Below are positions 44,159 to 56,056 of a stretch of DNA of 64,000 nucleotides, in pieces. Within the stretch, counting starts at the first letter, position 1. Every line of letters starts with the position of its first letter. The DNA is from Bisporella sp. PMI_857 (Eukaryota; Ascomycota; Leotiomycetes; Helotiales; Helotiaceae), in contig JAJSPD010000011.1 in assembly GCA_021307315.1 (NCBI GenBank), positions 930,001 to 994,000 on the forward strand, read 5' to 3'. The notes below the pieces were generated by a model. The model saw only the letters and a list, made by a program, of their open reading frames with translations, was not told the DNA's origin and did not search any database. The translations under genes were made by a program, and so were the position numbers.

Positions 44159-46214
44159 AGTGAGGTTATTGGGCTGAAGTTATTTGTTAGGAAGTACAGA
44201 GCAGAAATAAGGAAAGTCGAATTGGATAAAAGAAAAAACTTTAGGGAAGTTGTGTGGAGCTATTGCTAAGAGTAGGCTTGCTGTGTGATGATTGTCCACA
44301 ACAGCAGAAGATGGTGATATTTATGTTCAAACCTTAGCCAGCTATGATGGCTTTCTGTCTGTGTAGTAACACAGTTCAGGAGCGATTACAGCATCTATAC
44401 AGCTTCCATCTTCCTTCATCCATATAGTTTCACGGACCACCATAGAATCTTGAAGACTGAGCCTCATTTTTGACCTGTGTTCCTAAGGTAGATAATTGTT
44501 TACCCTAGGCTTGGTTTTTTTGTATATCCAATAGAATATCAGGAACAGAATATCGCGATCCATGAGGATTTATTACCTCGCGCAACCTTGTACGATCAGC
44601 GAGCGACCCCACTAAAACTGCCGCAACTTCGTCTGATATTATTGTTAAAGTGGGCTTGTACCACCTGCCCTAAATCACAAGCGAGATTCCATATGATTTG
44701 CAGTAAGCTTCCTGCATGCTCCAGCCACCGCCCCAGCCACCGTATCTAGCTTCTCTGACTGGTCCTCGAACCGTGGTATATTGCCTGTTTTCGGATCTAA
44801 CTCTATCTTTATAGAAACTAACTGGTGTTTGAAACATATGAAAGATTACATTAAAAGATAATAATAATTTGCTATACACGCTGGAACTCGGTGCTCCTCA
44901 ATCAGGAGGAAGCTTTGCTACACAGATTTAGGTGGTCGTGGTAGTTCGACACTCGAGATGCTTATACGCGGCTCTTGCTCTCCTGTAGGAGTTGACGGAA
45001 TCACTTGGTGAAATGTTTGCCTTTTTTTCATTATTAAACAAACCCTTTCACAAATTGTCAGCAATCTGGCCATCCAGCTTACTAGATAGTTGTAAACTGC
45101 GGACACTTGGCAGGAAAAACATGGCTTTTTGAAGGATCTTGCCGTATGTGTAGGAGTCAAGGTTAAGGACACCATCTCTTGGTATACCACCTAGTGGAAT
45201 TCCGCCGTTGCGATATATGCGCAATTTACGAAGTTGAGCAAAGTAAAAGACACGAAATTAATTGTTTGTGTGAAGCATTATGGTTGACGAGAATTTCTTC
45301 TTTAAGATGGGATCGCACTTGTAGCATCAGTAATCATTTGCAAGTTTTACGAAGTGGTATCCCTTTTGGGAGGCTGAGTTTGCATCGTGGCGAAGCTGAA
45401 GATGCGTAGTGCAGTTGGGCGCAGTTGGGACGAAGAATTGGCGGGCTGTTGGGTGTGGCTTATGCAAAGGGCCAAGGAATTTTGATAGGAGATTGGTTAT
45501 GATGCGCCTGGGCATGAGGCCCAGTATGGTTGGTTCGCTTACACAGAGAACCCCAGTGGTAGCACGTGACTGGGCCAGGGTGGGTATGAATCGGAACGCT
45601 GATCCATGACTCCGACAGATCCAAAGCGACACAAAGGGTCTATATGGATAGGGTTTTCTTGGGTAGGAGCTTCGTACTCAACTTTGTAGTTCATCGAGAA
45701 CAGACGGTTCAATAGTTCAATATCATTTGTTCTATCAAGCCTAGTTATTCATGATACACCTCTCTCTTCTCCAGACCTCTAAACTCACAGCGCCCGTTAC
45801 ACGTTGGGTGATAGTAGATGGGAAAGCTGCATCAGCTCGGGAGTATAAGTTTTATCGAGAGAGCGGTGAGCGAAATTAGCAGGCGGTGACTCCCGGTAGG
45901 CAGTTTCAGACTAGGGTCACGATTGATCCACAATCAAAGTTTCATGATTACAAGCCTACTCTCCGCGTGTGTTGACGCTGTGACAGCATAAAAAGCACAC
46001 TTACACAACGCCTTTCCTGCTCAACTTCACCATGACCGTACGGTAGCTAGTACATTGCCAGACCACCTTCAAAATCTATAAAGTCTCTTGAAAATATTCA
46101 TCGCGACATTATCGGCGCGAAAGGAAAATGGTATCAATAAACATACGCCATTTCTCATTCACTCTTTTTATAAGCCTTTCACTAGAGTTTCGTTAGCAAA
46201 TATAGCGAGAAACT
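44159..46214. other. Long gap, no gene seen
   Basis: Upstream region of the secreted protein followed by stop-dense sequence. Frames at 44918-45190 (minus) and 45327-45632 (minus) have no domain. I see no RNA gene. Confidence 0.4.
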
Positions 46215-46805
46215 CTTTCAAAAGTTTTTAGTGTCACGACCAGCTGGCTCGACTCGTATTTCGAGCAATGCAAGCAAGAAAAGGAGCAATTGCCAGTATC
46301 CGCCAAGAATCTGCAATACCGAAAGTGGGCAGGAGATGGAAGATCTGGGTTGGACGAGTCTACCTGAAGCATTTGGACCATCGGACACGACATTCCCCTC
46401 GACCATGATCAAAGATCATAGGGGCGGTTGCCTTCTGCTACGGTCGATCACACCACCAGATAGAATAACTGCCATCATGGCCACTGTGGAGGATGAGGAT
46501 TAGGATGTACCATGTCGCAGCTCTACCATCAAGAGGAAGAGAGCGAGAGCGTGGCGGAGGAGATTCTTGAGGGAGGAGGCGGTCCTTCTTGTATAAGAGC
46601 CTACATAAAGTTGATGGCTGACGGCGATTATGGGGCTCATGTTGACCACTGCTCGGACGTCATATATCTTCCAGCGTTTGATGAGCGGTTCCCGCTATGT
46701 TGGCAGCAACAAATTACAGAGTACAAAATCTCAGTAAGTGATTGGAAGACGAAAGGGAACGATTGCTTCCACGACTTTATGTATCAAACTGCTATTGAGC
46801 AGTAA
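46215..46805 (+). pseudogene. N-terminal fragment of a TPR-SET domain gene
   Basis: Two frames in series. 46231-46503 reads STMIKDHRGGCLLLRSITPP, then DRITAIMATVEDED and a stop. 46512-46805 continues QLYHQEEESE, YIKLMADGDYGAHVDHCSDV and SDWKTKGNDCFHDFMYQTAI, ending where the first TPR helix should continue. This order (…ITPP.RMTAIM..VEDE…LQLYHQ…GDYG..VDH.SDV…LK.KGN) is that of fungal TPR-SET (SMYD-like) methyltransferase-family proteins. The stop plus frame change near 46502 and the missing C-terminal SET domain make it a relic. Confidence 0.7.
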
Positions 46806-47104
46806 GTTTTCAGGTATCAAGATATAGCCTCGCGCAACAGTTACACCAAATGTCAAACGGCCAAAGGCACATGCTTCTTGCCGAATTATTACTGCGCCTT
46901 ATATATCGTCCAACACCAAAGCTCTGGATTGTTCTCCAACTTTAAGGCTAGTTATGCATATAATATCAGTATAATGTTATACTTGCTGTTAGAAAGATAT
47001 TTCGCCCTTCTCGTGATGACGTGATGTTGATTCCAGCCCCTTTCATGAGCAGTATGTTCTGACCGATGGGTACGTTCTATGGTGTACGTGTAGTCCGGAC
47101 CTTT

Positions 47105-48610
47105 TTACAAAGCAACTGACAAGTTCTCCAGATGCCCCAGTACTTCACTGATAAATTTGATCCCATTCGCACTCTGGTCGTCCACCTGAAGACACCTAAT
47201 AACAAGCTGTTGATATGTCGGACCAACGATTCGATCGATTGTAGAAGCGTACATTAGGAGAGCTTTCTTCGTCTTCATCGCATCGGAGTTTTCAAACACA
47301 TAGGCTTCTTTCCTTGGTAGGCCAGGCCCTTGGCTAACACTAATTGTTTGCCGTTCGAGTTGTTTCCAAAGAGCGATTTCGAGCAATACAACCCCTAATG
47401 AGTATATATCATGGGTGGTAGAGAAGTAGGTATTGGCTGTTGCCTCTTGGCGTTCTGGATGTTTGTATAACCTCGACTGCCAGGATTCGGATTCTTTCAG
47501 GTTCGATTTCCCACTCATGGTGCGTGCATCTTCAAATCCAGAAACATAGGCGTCCCCCAACTTTGAGGAGAAGTCGGGATCTTTCACGCTAGATCCAGGG
47601 AATGGGAAAAGTAGGACTTTTCGTGTTCGGATAGCTTTGTGAACCCAGCCAACACCGTGTGTAAATACCACTGCTGCGGTAACTCTACGAGCAATTTCGA
47701 ACCTCTTGTTGATTGGATGTTGAGGAGCAGTTGCTATGAGAGTATCTAAAGTGGCAAATTCACCACTTCCACGATCGATGGAATATAGAATACCGAAACG
47801 TGAATTTGCAGCATCGTCGTAGTATCCGCAGCACCGAAGGATGTTCATAAGGTCTGGTTTGACGTTTTGGAAAATAGCTGCTAATAAGGCAACTCCGTCT
47901 TCCATTTCTGCTTTTTCAGATGGCCCATTTGCGTTGCTGTAGGGTTTGAATTCTACGAGGATTAGAGAGCTGTTTGGTTTGCCGTCATTGATCCTTCCAG
48001 TCATTTGAGAAGATGGATTCCCAGAGACGACGATTCCATCTTTGCTAATGTCCTTCAAGAGAGCTGTTTTGTCCACACTCCTCGCTTTTGTAGCTACCTG
48101 CCTCATTTCATATTGTGAGAAAATCTCAGGGACTCTCAAAAGTGTCGTAGACCCCTTCGATCCGGTGGTCATCAGTCCTTGAAATCTTGAGATAATGACA
48201 GAAAATCGAATGTAAAGCCTCTGACTCCATCGAAACAGATCTCGCTCGACATCTTCCAACGCGTTTGCTCCTGACAACCCCCAAGCAACCCTTCGAAATC
48301 CAGAATCTTCTTCATATGCTTCAACCTGCGCTTTGGTCTTGAAGAGCTGTATCTGAAGCTCGTAAAACACATTCGCGAGCCCATCTGCTTCATGTGTACT
48401 TTCGAAGACCTGCGGGTTTGCTTTGAGGATACCAATTATAATTTTCAACGTGCCGCTGTCAAACTGGCATTGCCGAATAATTGATTGGCTTTGAGACTTG
48501 AACTGAGATATCCTGGAGACAATCTGGGTGATCCGGTCAAAGACTTTGAGAGTTGTTTCGAGAACAGTGATTACGCTGCTTACTGCACCTAAGGCGGCGA
48601 GGGAAGCCAT
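47105..48610 (-). CDS. N-terminal helical (HeLo-like) domain plus pseudokinase
   Basis: Intronless, 501 aa, ATG at 48610. Residues 1-145 are all-helical, beginning with a hydrophobic amphipathic stretch (SLAALGAVSSVITVLETTLKVF) and further long helices (ELQIQLFKTKAQVEAY, RLYIRFSVIISRF), the pattern of fungal HeLo/HeLo-like death domains. Residues about 205-495 follow a protein-kinase fold but lack catalysis: the HRDLKxxN loop reads VHKAIRTRKVLLF (catalytic Asp and Asn absent), DFG is replaced at YVSGFEDAR, while YKHPER (APE-like) and DIYSLGVVLLEI (subdomain IX) remain. The architecture parallels animal MLKL (helical bundle plus pseudokinase). Divergent from the kinase-ankyrin gene across 292 bp. 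HeLo assignment is by pattern only. Confidence 0.85.
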   Translation of the reverse strand: MASLAALGAVSSVITVLETTLKVFDRITQIVSRISQFKSQSQSIIRQCQFDSGTLKIIIGILKANPQVFESTHEADGLANVFYELQIQLFKTKAQVEAYEEDSGFRRVAWGLSGANALEDVERDLFRWSQRLYIRFSVIISRFQGLMTTGSKGSTTLLRVPEIFSQYEMRQVATKARSVDKTALLKDISKDGIVVSGNPSSQMTGRINDGKPNSSLILVEFKPYSNANGPSEKAEMEDGVALLAAIFQNVKPDLMNILRCCGYYDDAANSRFGILYSIDRGSGEFATLDTLIATAPQHPINKRFEIARRVTAAVVFTHGVGWVHKAIRTRKVLLFPFPGSSVKDPDFSSKLGDAYVSGFEDARTMSGKSNLKESESWQSRLYKHPERQEATANTYFSTTHDIYSLGVVLLEIALWKQLERQTISVSQGPGLPRKEAYVFENSDAMKTKKALLMYASTIDRIVGPTYQQLVIRCLQVDDQSANGIKFISEVLGHLENLSVAL

Positions 48611-48902
48611 GTTGAATAGCGCATAGGTACAGCTGCAATGAAAATAAAAGCCAGAATGAAAACGATTGTCTCGGCTTTTTAAATGATGCAGTTATCAAAG
48701 GGGAGCCTTGTCAGCCACAGTGACGTGATTACGATGGCACAGCCAATTATATCAAAACACATCATTTCAGGACAAGCTCAGCTGAGGCTGAGTTTTAGCC
48801 TTTCAATTCGAAACAATTTTGACCACTGCGAATCAACCTAGATATTATTGGATCGCTGGTTAGCACACAGTTTCTAAAATTCAGTAATCATCTACTGCAA
48901 AT
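48611..48902. promoter_or_regulatory. Shared divergent promoter region
   Basis: 292 bp between the two start codons, so it must hold both promoters. Contains TGACGTGA (48721-48728, CRE/ATF-like) and a perfect 10-bp palindrome CTCAGCTGAG (48777-48786). No clear TATA box on either side. Binding factors unknown. Confidence 0.5.
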
Positions 48903-51900
48903 ATGTCTTTGGGTAGTTTCTCAAGCGCTCTTCGGCATGCTCTCGATGATGGAGATACAAACAACGAGGCCAACACATTTCTCGACAGTTCAGCTCTACG
49001 GAGCCTTGCGTTACAAAACCCAATTACCACCGAATTATCTAAGTACACTTCTCTGGAGATCACAAAGGATTCGAAACAAGGTTCCCAGTTCATTAACTAT
49101 GTTGATTTCTTAAGTAAAGTCGCTGGACTCTCAGTGGAATGGGTTCCTATTGATGAAATCTCTAAGACCAGCAATATGCCATATGGTACTGGCGCAACTA
49201 TGGCGGTCTATCCAGGGACTTGGAGTCGAAAAGAAGGTGCAAAAGAAGTGAAGCAAGTCGTTGCATTGAAGTATTGCAATGTGACAGCACCGCAAGGTGT
49301 CTCATCAATTCAAGATTTCTCTGCCGATCTTAATTCCAGAATCAATGCCTTGATTGCAGAGCTACAAGTGCTAGGTAGCAGAGAAGGACGATACAACAAA
49401 AACTTCCCACGCATCCATGGACTAGCATGGGAACTACTACGTTCTCCCACGGAAGTAGAGGTCTATCAGCCGATCATCATTATGGAGGCTGCAGTATCTA
49501 ATTTGGAGGATCATGTCAGAAGCGGAAAGATGCAGCATTTTGGAAGATTTCAGGAAGAAGAGAGATTCATCACTTCGATACACTCTGCGATGAAGTTCCT
49601 ACATGACTCTTGCGGGGTCGTTCATGGAGATTTAAAGCCAGCTAACGTCCTACTTTTTCAAAACCCCCTGAAAGGATATCTGGAGGCAAAGTTGGCGGAC
49701 TTTGGCTTCGCTCAAAATATCAACGCTTTGGTTCTTGGTGGTGAGGGGGATGTAGGAATTGTGCCAGGCTTTACTCCTTATTGGAGTGCGCCAGAGTTTA
49801 ATATGGATAAACGCATCTTCGCTTTTAATGACATTGAGTATAGGTTTACGAGAGACTATTATTCTTTCGGGCTTCTAGTCTGGTTCATTTTATTTGGATA
49901 TCCTTTTGGCGATCCTTTACGAGGACCAATGGAGGATGACGACAGGGAGTTCAGGAATATGAAGTTACGAAGGGTTGACTTGAACGAAAAGATTGCCACA
50001 GCCTTTGAGTCTCGTTGGCGTTGGGAGAAGGTAGACGGAAAATATATCGAGAGGCTCGGGAAGATTCATGATGCAGAAAAAAGAGGCAAAGAGATGGCCA
50101 AGTTGATAAAACGTTCCAAGGTGTTAATTCTTCCACGCTACAAAACAATTTCATGCTAATTTCCGGAAGATCATAGAGCAAGAGTGGAACACAGAGAAGG
50201 CAATATGGGAGCCCACCAGGAGTGAGCTTCATCATGTTTACAGAGCTTGCATGGAAACAACTTTACGCCAAGATCCAAAGGGGAGAATTGTTGTGGTTCA
50301 CAAATCAAAGGAGCAGATCTTCATTTCGTATGCACAGCCCAGTTATTCTAAAGGGATGCTCAGAGCTTACGTTTGAAGTTCACTGGCTACTGTACTTTCA
50401 TCCTATTACTTGACCAAAGACGCGGAAGTTTACTCAAGTCTGTTCAATACTGGCGACAACGAGGCTTTGAGAGTTGGGTCCAGATATGCAATCGATAATC
50501 ACAAAAGGCCCTTTGTAAGTCCTGCATAAACTAACGCTTCGACCCTCTCAATTGAAATATGCTGACTCCCGCTGAGTTTGAACGCGATCTTCAATCTTCA
50601 ATCAGTACCTTGGCAATAGCTACCCTCCCCGAGCAACTAGCCAGAGATATGCTGCAAAAGGTGATTGACCAGGCCAATGGTGAGAATCAAAATGAGACTG
50701 TCAGGCTGCAACAGGTGAAAACCATCCTAGTCTTTAAAGAAAGATTCCCGGATATGGTTGACGAAACTCATTGGCGAACATGCAGAGCTGCCCTTGGCAG
50801 TGGCAACGACCGAATCTGCTTCGTCATCTCACAGATCGCACTTCAAAACACTCATGAAAAAGAACAATCCCCACCGGAGTGGATTCTGGAAGGCTTGTCT
50901 GAGTTCCTCACCAAGATGGAAGATGACCCTACCAAGAACGAAACGGATCCACTATTTCGAAAAGCTGTTGAGGGCATCGATCCGAAGCTCTTGGAGCTTC
51001 CACTTAAAAGCGCATTATGGGATTATGTTGCCGACATTACCATCGATGAAACTCCAGAGAGCTGTGCTGGGAAGAAATTGCCTCCTATCTTTCAAGCCAT
51101 TGCAGATGGAGACGTCCCAAATTTTGAAGAATTGGTCTCAAAACAACGTCGGCTATCTTCACTCAAGTATGATGGGTTCAATTTGCTTCATTTTGCAACT
51201 CTCCAGAGGCAAGCCAGCATCATGAGAATACTTCTCGTAGATCACGATTTTGACCCAATAGAGCGGGACAATCGAGGATGGTCCCCAATGGAACTCTGTC
51301 TAAAGCAAGGAAGCATTGACACGATGCTGGAGCTAGTTTTCCTCTATTCTGTCGTCCATGATAAATGGGTCCGTAGACAAGATGAGAGCGAAAAGAACAA
51401 GAAGGCAGAGGAGCCGCTCAGAAATCTATCACTCCAACTTTTCCGTCCTCGAACGCTTGCACTCTTAGCAGGAGAGGGTTCCTTTCCAGCAATGGAGTAT
51501 GTTCATCAACATTATAGCAACCCTAGGAACCTATTATCGATATTATCCCTTGATTTTTACGCATCAAATTCCCCTCCTCAAGAAGATCAGCACCCTCTCT
51601 ATGTAGCATTGCGAGCACGAAGACTGCGCACATTCCTAAGGCTACTCTCATGGGGAAGCCTATCGAAAAGGAAATACCCGGCAGACTCTATAATTGGCGG
51701 CAAGACAATCCTAATTCATGCCATCGAAGAACTTGCTCCTTTCTTCGTTGCCGCATTACTAGCCTATGGAGCGGATTCCAACTTCAGCGCTGGCACAGGA
51801 TTCACTCCCTTACAAATCGTCTGCCGTGACGATGGGAGAGGCTATATCGAAGCCATCAAGAGGCGCTTGAAACTTCATCAGTCACTTAATTTGACGGAAA

Positions 51901-52679
51901 AAATACTCAACCAATCGGCGGTCACTCCAACGGATTCCGACAGCATGCGAAAGCTCATTGTTGAACTCCTCCTTCATTCCGGAGCCCATATAAATGAAGG
52001 GGTTGACGCCGATCAAAACGCCGATATCGAGAACCTGCCAGATTCCAAGGATGGATTTGGGATAGGGCCACTCGGCTGGTGCATCATGACGCAGAAAACA
52101 GCGCTAGCAGTTTTCCTCATCGAGAAAGGGGCAGATGTTCGCCTCAAGAGCGCATTGAATTCTCCGCTGTCGCAAGCTGTGAATGAGGGACAAAGAGAGG
52201 TCGTAGAATGCCTCTTGAAAAACGGAATCTCGCCCAATGAGGCGGTTGACGACATGCCAGTTTTTGTCAGCGCTGCACGGGCGGGAAAATTTGAAATCTT
52301 TGAAACCTTCCTTAACCGTGGCGCTAGCCTTGATGTTGAAATCGGACAAACATCAGTCCTGCACGTGCTCCTCAGCGAAAGGGGAGGGTCCACAGAAGAT
52401 TTTCTACGCCTTCGAAATATCATCACCGAACGCTTGGCTTCTATGCCTGGACATAAGCTTCGCTCGTTGGTGAATCGGCGCTGTGGTGGGGAGATGGCGA
52501 TTCATGTTGCTGCTTTGACCGTAAGAGGGCGGTATAATTATGAGTTACTCAGGCTTATTATTCAGAATACTGCGAAGCCGGATGCGGTGGATGGGAGTGG
52601 ACGGACGGCATTGCAGATTGCGATGCTTTTTGGAAATGTGACTTTTGTTTCTGCGCTGGCTGAGTTTAGAAATGGTTGA
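48903..52679 (+). CDS. Protein kinase fused to C-terminal ankyrin repeats
   Basis: Proposed exons 48903-50120, 50170-50327, 50379-50514 and 50577-52679; introns 49, 51 and 62 bp; phase-consistent; 1204 aa. The 51-bp intron (GTATGC, CTTAC branch, AAG) removes an in-frame TGA at 50374. Kinase: glycine loop YGTGATMAVYPG (94-105), VALK (Lys123), HGDLKPANVL (Asp243, Asn248), DFGF (Asp266), SAPEF; all catalytic residues are present, so it is probably active. After the kinase comes a helical linker (SSLATVLSSYYLTKDAEVY). The last exon holds about eight to ten divergent ankyrin repeats (DGFNLLHFATLQRQASIMRI, GFTPLQIVCRD, REVVECLLKNGISP, GRTALQIAMLFGN). Two separate genes (the second from ATG 50559) is the alternative. 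Confidence 0.82.
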
Positions 52680-53182
52680 TCTTTGGCGCTCTCTCTCAGT
52701 TCTCCCATGGTATAGGAAGTCTTTCTGTGATTGGGTTCCGAGTTACAGGGCTCAAAAGTTTAAATAACCTGATGAGGTTGAATAACTTGCTTTGCTGCAC
52801 GGATGAGCCGATGGCGCAAAAGGAGATTTGCTTAATTTCGGTCTTCCAGTACTAAACAAATCTACCTAATTATGGATAGCTGAGGGGGAATCCAGGTCCA
52901 GCCCTAGTCATGTTGCCCAGGCTACTCCACCAGTCCCTACTCTATTGTAGATTTGTATAGCTATAGCTTAAATACGCTCTACAGAGGCTGTTTTAAAGCT
53001 TAAAAAGAGACTTCTCTCTATGCTCATTTTAATCTAATGAACCTAACTTCCTAGAATTATTATTCTACTCTCTATAGAAGGGGTGTTGAGAGACTATATA
53101 CAAGTGAAATAATAATCTCAGCAAAGAGACTATCCATTGAAATGATCTGACCGGCTAATATGTTTAGTGTCTATATACGGCT
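52680..53182. other. Gap, no gene seen
   Basis: AT-rich downstream region of the kinase-ankyrin gene; no repeat or coding signature that I can name. Confidence 0.4.
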
Positions 53183-53300
53183 CAGTTTGTGGACACCTTT
53201 TGGTTCGTACACACCACTAGTTGGGTAAACACCCACGAGTTTGTACGCGCCGCTTAGCTTGTACAACCCTTTAGTTCGTACGCACCAGTAGATTTGTGCA
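53183..53300. repeat. Degenerate 17-19 bp tandem repeat
   Basis: Six or seven imperfect units of the form AGTTYGTACRCACCNCTT (examples: GGTTCGTACACACCACTA, AGTTTGTACGCGCCGCTT, AGTTCGTACGCACCAGT). Unit length varies by one or two bases. Lies immediately upstream of a Tc1 transposase fragment. Confidence 0.7.
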
Positions 53301-53318
53301 AGATGGCGCTAACCTCAG

Positions 53319-53535
53319 ATGCTAAATGCTATTTGTGGGCACTTGCTGGAAATCCCCGCGCTCTATCTGGAGGAGATAGTGCTCATCTTCTGGGATAAGT
53401 TTAAGGTGCCAGTAACAGCCTATAGCATACCGAGAGCGCTTCAAGGAGCCAGAAAAGCCAACTTGACACTAATTTTGCAGAGAAAACAAAAGCAAATAGA
53501 TATCACAAGTCAAAGGGCAAAGCTGCGCCACCAGT
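53319..53535 (+). pseudogene. Tc1/mariner transposase N-terminal fragment
   Basis: Reads ALYLEEIVLIFWDKFKVPVT, then AYSIPRAL, matching the winged-helix part of fungal Tc1-like transposases (…YLDEM..FLWDEF…VT..SI.RAL…). The following DDE domain (VDESG…) is absent. Short relic. Confidence 0.6.
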
Positions 53536-53924
53536 ACTGTACTGTATACCTAGTTTCAACATGTAGTACTGGCCCATTTGCACTGACATAGTGTTCGGGC
53601 TGGCACTATAGTGGGTTGGTTACTTTGAGCTGGCCTTCCCCGTTTACCACCTAAATAGGCCGAGCCAGGGATCGAGGGGGGGAGCAATTTCTGGCCTCTC
53701 CAGTTGTGCTCAAATGGGAATTTGGAGTCACAGAAGACAAAAGACCACCGATGGTTTTTGGTGTTCGAGTGCCAAGCGTCTAGGGCCTACCGAGTACTAG
53801 GGTCAGAGCAAGTGGAAGGAGGTTAAGCTGGTGACCCCCGCATTTTCGGGTCCTTTCAACTCCATACAACAGGCAACAAATTTTAGCAAAACTCTTTTGC
53901 CTGCGTTTTCATGTGCTAAATTAA
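53536..53924. other. Gap, upstream region of the third HET gene
   Basis: No gene seen. A G-rich tract (GATCGAGGGGGGGAGC) lies at about 53671. Confidence 0.35.
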
Positions 53925-56056
53925 ATGGAAGAACAGGTACGAAAAGCTTCTGTGCTGTGCGGGGATTGCTGGCGCATGACAACCGACCCAGACTGCTTGC
54001 GCCTATTGTTAACGCGAGGCTATCTGCACCCTTCCACTAACTGGGGCATCGGTTGCCCCATATGTACAGCTGTTAAAACAAATCCGAGCTTCACCAAGGG
54101 TCCACAATTATTTCGATTTGTCGCCACATCTCCCTCCCTGTTGCCTTTCAAGGACCGACAGACGTCCCTTGACGGCTCGAGCAAATGGTTAGTATATGAA
54201 GAGGTTCTCCGGTCCCTTGAGGACCTGGAAGGGATTGAAGTCTGGAAAGGGTCTCAATATCTAATGCGCTTTAAATTTTACACCTCAGGAGGTTGTACTT
54301 TGTCACCTCTTGAATACACCAATTGTGACTGATTGCAAGAGTAGATGATATCTCCAGTCATTTCATTTCGCAAAGACCTGTTAACCGAGACACTGGTGGT
54401 CGTGCGGCTCTTGCAGCAGCAAGACTGAGCCTCGAGACTTGTATGAATGACCATATCTCTTGTCAAACACCAAACAAACCTCTGTTGCCCACGCGTGCCC
54501 TTGATGTAGGCGATCCTCTCATCCGTCTATATTCCAGCAAGATCGCACAGCGTGCAGAATATGCCGCGTTGAGCTACTGTTGGGGTGGTACACAAACTAC
54601 CCAAACTACGAGCTCCACTATCGATGCATTTTCAAAAGGGTTGGACCTACGGATCTGCTCCCAAACGATACAAGATGCAGTCGTCGTCACCCGAGGCTTG
54701 GGACTTCAGTACCTGTGGATTGATGCGCTCTGTATTATCCAGGGACAAACTTCAGACAAAATGCATGAAATCGCATCTATGGGTAAGATTTACAAAAACG
54801 CAACTGTGACAATATCGGCAGCGAATTCCTCGAGTGCGCAGGCTGGATTCCTGAAACACCAGGGGCGAGGAGCATCAGTGCAAACAGCTTTGTTATGCAC
54901 GGGACCTAACCAGGAATTATCACTCAAGAGGAGCGACTCATCAATAAGTGGACGATATGGGAAGGTTTGGCTTGAATTGGAGCGTGTGCACAATCATTCC
55001 ACCGAACCACTGTCTCAACGTGGATGGGCATTTCAAGAACAAGTGCTTTCATTACGATTACTACAATATGGCTCTGAAGGAGTAACGTGGCACTGCCTAG
55101 ACGCGGACAAAACAGTGCCAGTCCTGCGCAGCTTCGTTCGTTACAAACCAAGATCCAAGGCCTCACGACCTGCAATTCTCCGACGAACTAAGCACAACCG
55201 GAGAGGCCTTGGATACCAACTATGGTCAGAAATGATCGAGGACTACAGTAGTCGACACTTGACGATTTCAGAGGATAGGCTGCTGGCAATCGCGGGTATA
55301 GCGTCGGAGCTGCATGATCTTTCTCAGGACACTTATCTTGGAGGACTTTGGCAGGAAGACTTGGTTCGCCAACTTGGCTGGAAGCAGATCGAAGGGGATG
55401 AGCGAGCTGCCAGGCCACTATCGAGAGCTCCTAATGCACCAAGCTGGTCATGGGCTTCTGTGGATGGAGGCATCCAGTTCGGCGGAAAGTATTCGCGTTC
55501 CGCGGCTGCAGAAGTGGGAGAGCTTCAGCGACGGCCGCGTCCTGATTGTATTCGCCATGAAGCGATTCTGCAAAGTTGTGTTGTGTACCCAAGCAAGTCC
55601 AGTGCACCGTTTGCAGACGTCGAAAGCGGACGTTTGGTTCTCTCAGCCAAGCTCGTCAAAGGTCCACACCCGTTAGTACTCAAATCTTCGAGCACCGACG
55701 AGATTAGGGCGGAGCTGAATATCACTGTTGAAAACGCTTTAGTTGGTACTTGTTATCCACATGTTGAAGATATTTTAGACATCACACTTGACCAGAATTC
55801 GGAGGCTGGTGTAATAGAATTATCCGTGGATTCAAGGCGAGTAGTCAACGATAACTATATCGTTCGTTCGACGGTTTGGTATCTTCTCCTTGCTTATTGC
55901 TGGAAAGAGTCCCCAATTGGGCTAATCCTCATCGAGGATGGAATTGGCCAATTCAGAAGGATTGGATATTTTCAATCAGGGGATCCGTCCCACCCACCAG
56001 AATTATTCAACGGTCACTTCAGGAAATCCCAAAGGAGGGACGTCGTGATTCTGTAG
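53925..56056 (+). CDS. HET-domain protein, two exons
   Basis: Exons 53925-54291 and 54342-56056 (phase 1, 50-bp intron GTTGTA...AAGAG), 693 aa. N-terminal cysteine pairs (LCGDCW, CPIC) and RPVNRDTGGRAALAAARLSL precede the HET domain, which starts near residue 196: YAALSYCWGGTQTTQT, LQYLWIDALCIIQGQ, ATVTISAANS. Then come SQRGWAFQEQVLSLRLLQY and APSWSWASVDGG, the normal order of a full-length HET protein. Splicing is needed because a stop follows the first open frame, but the donor is weak, so a frameshift is the alternative explanation. Predicted cell-death effector in non-self recognition. Confidence 0.88.
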
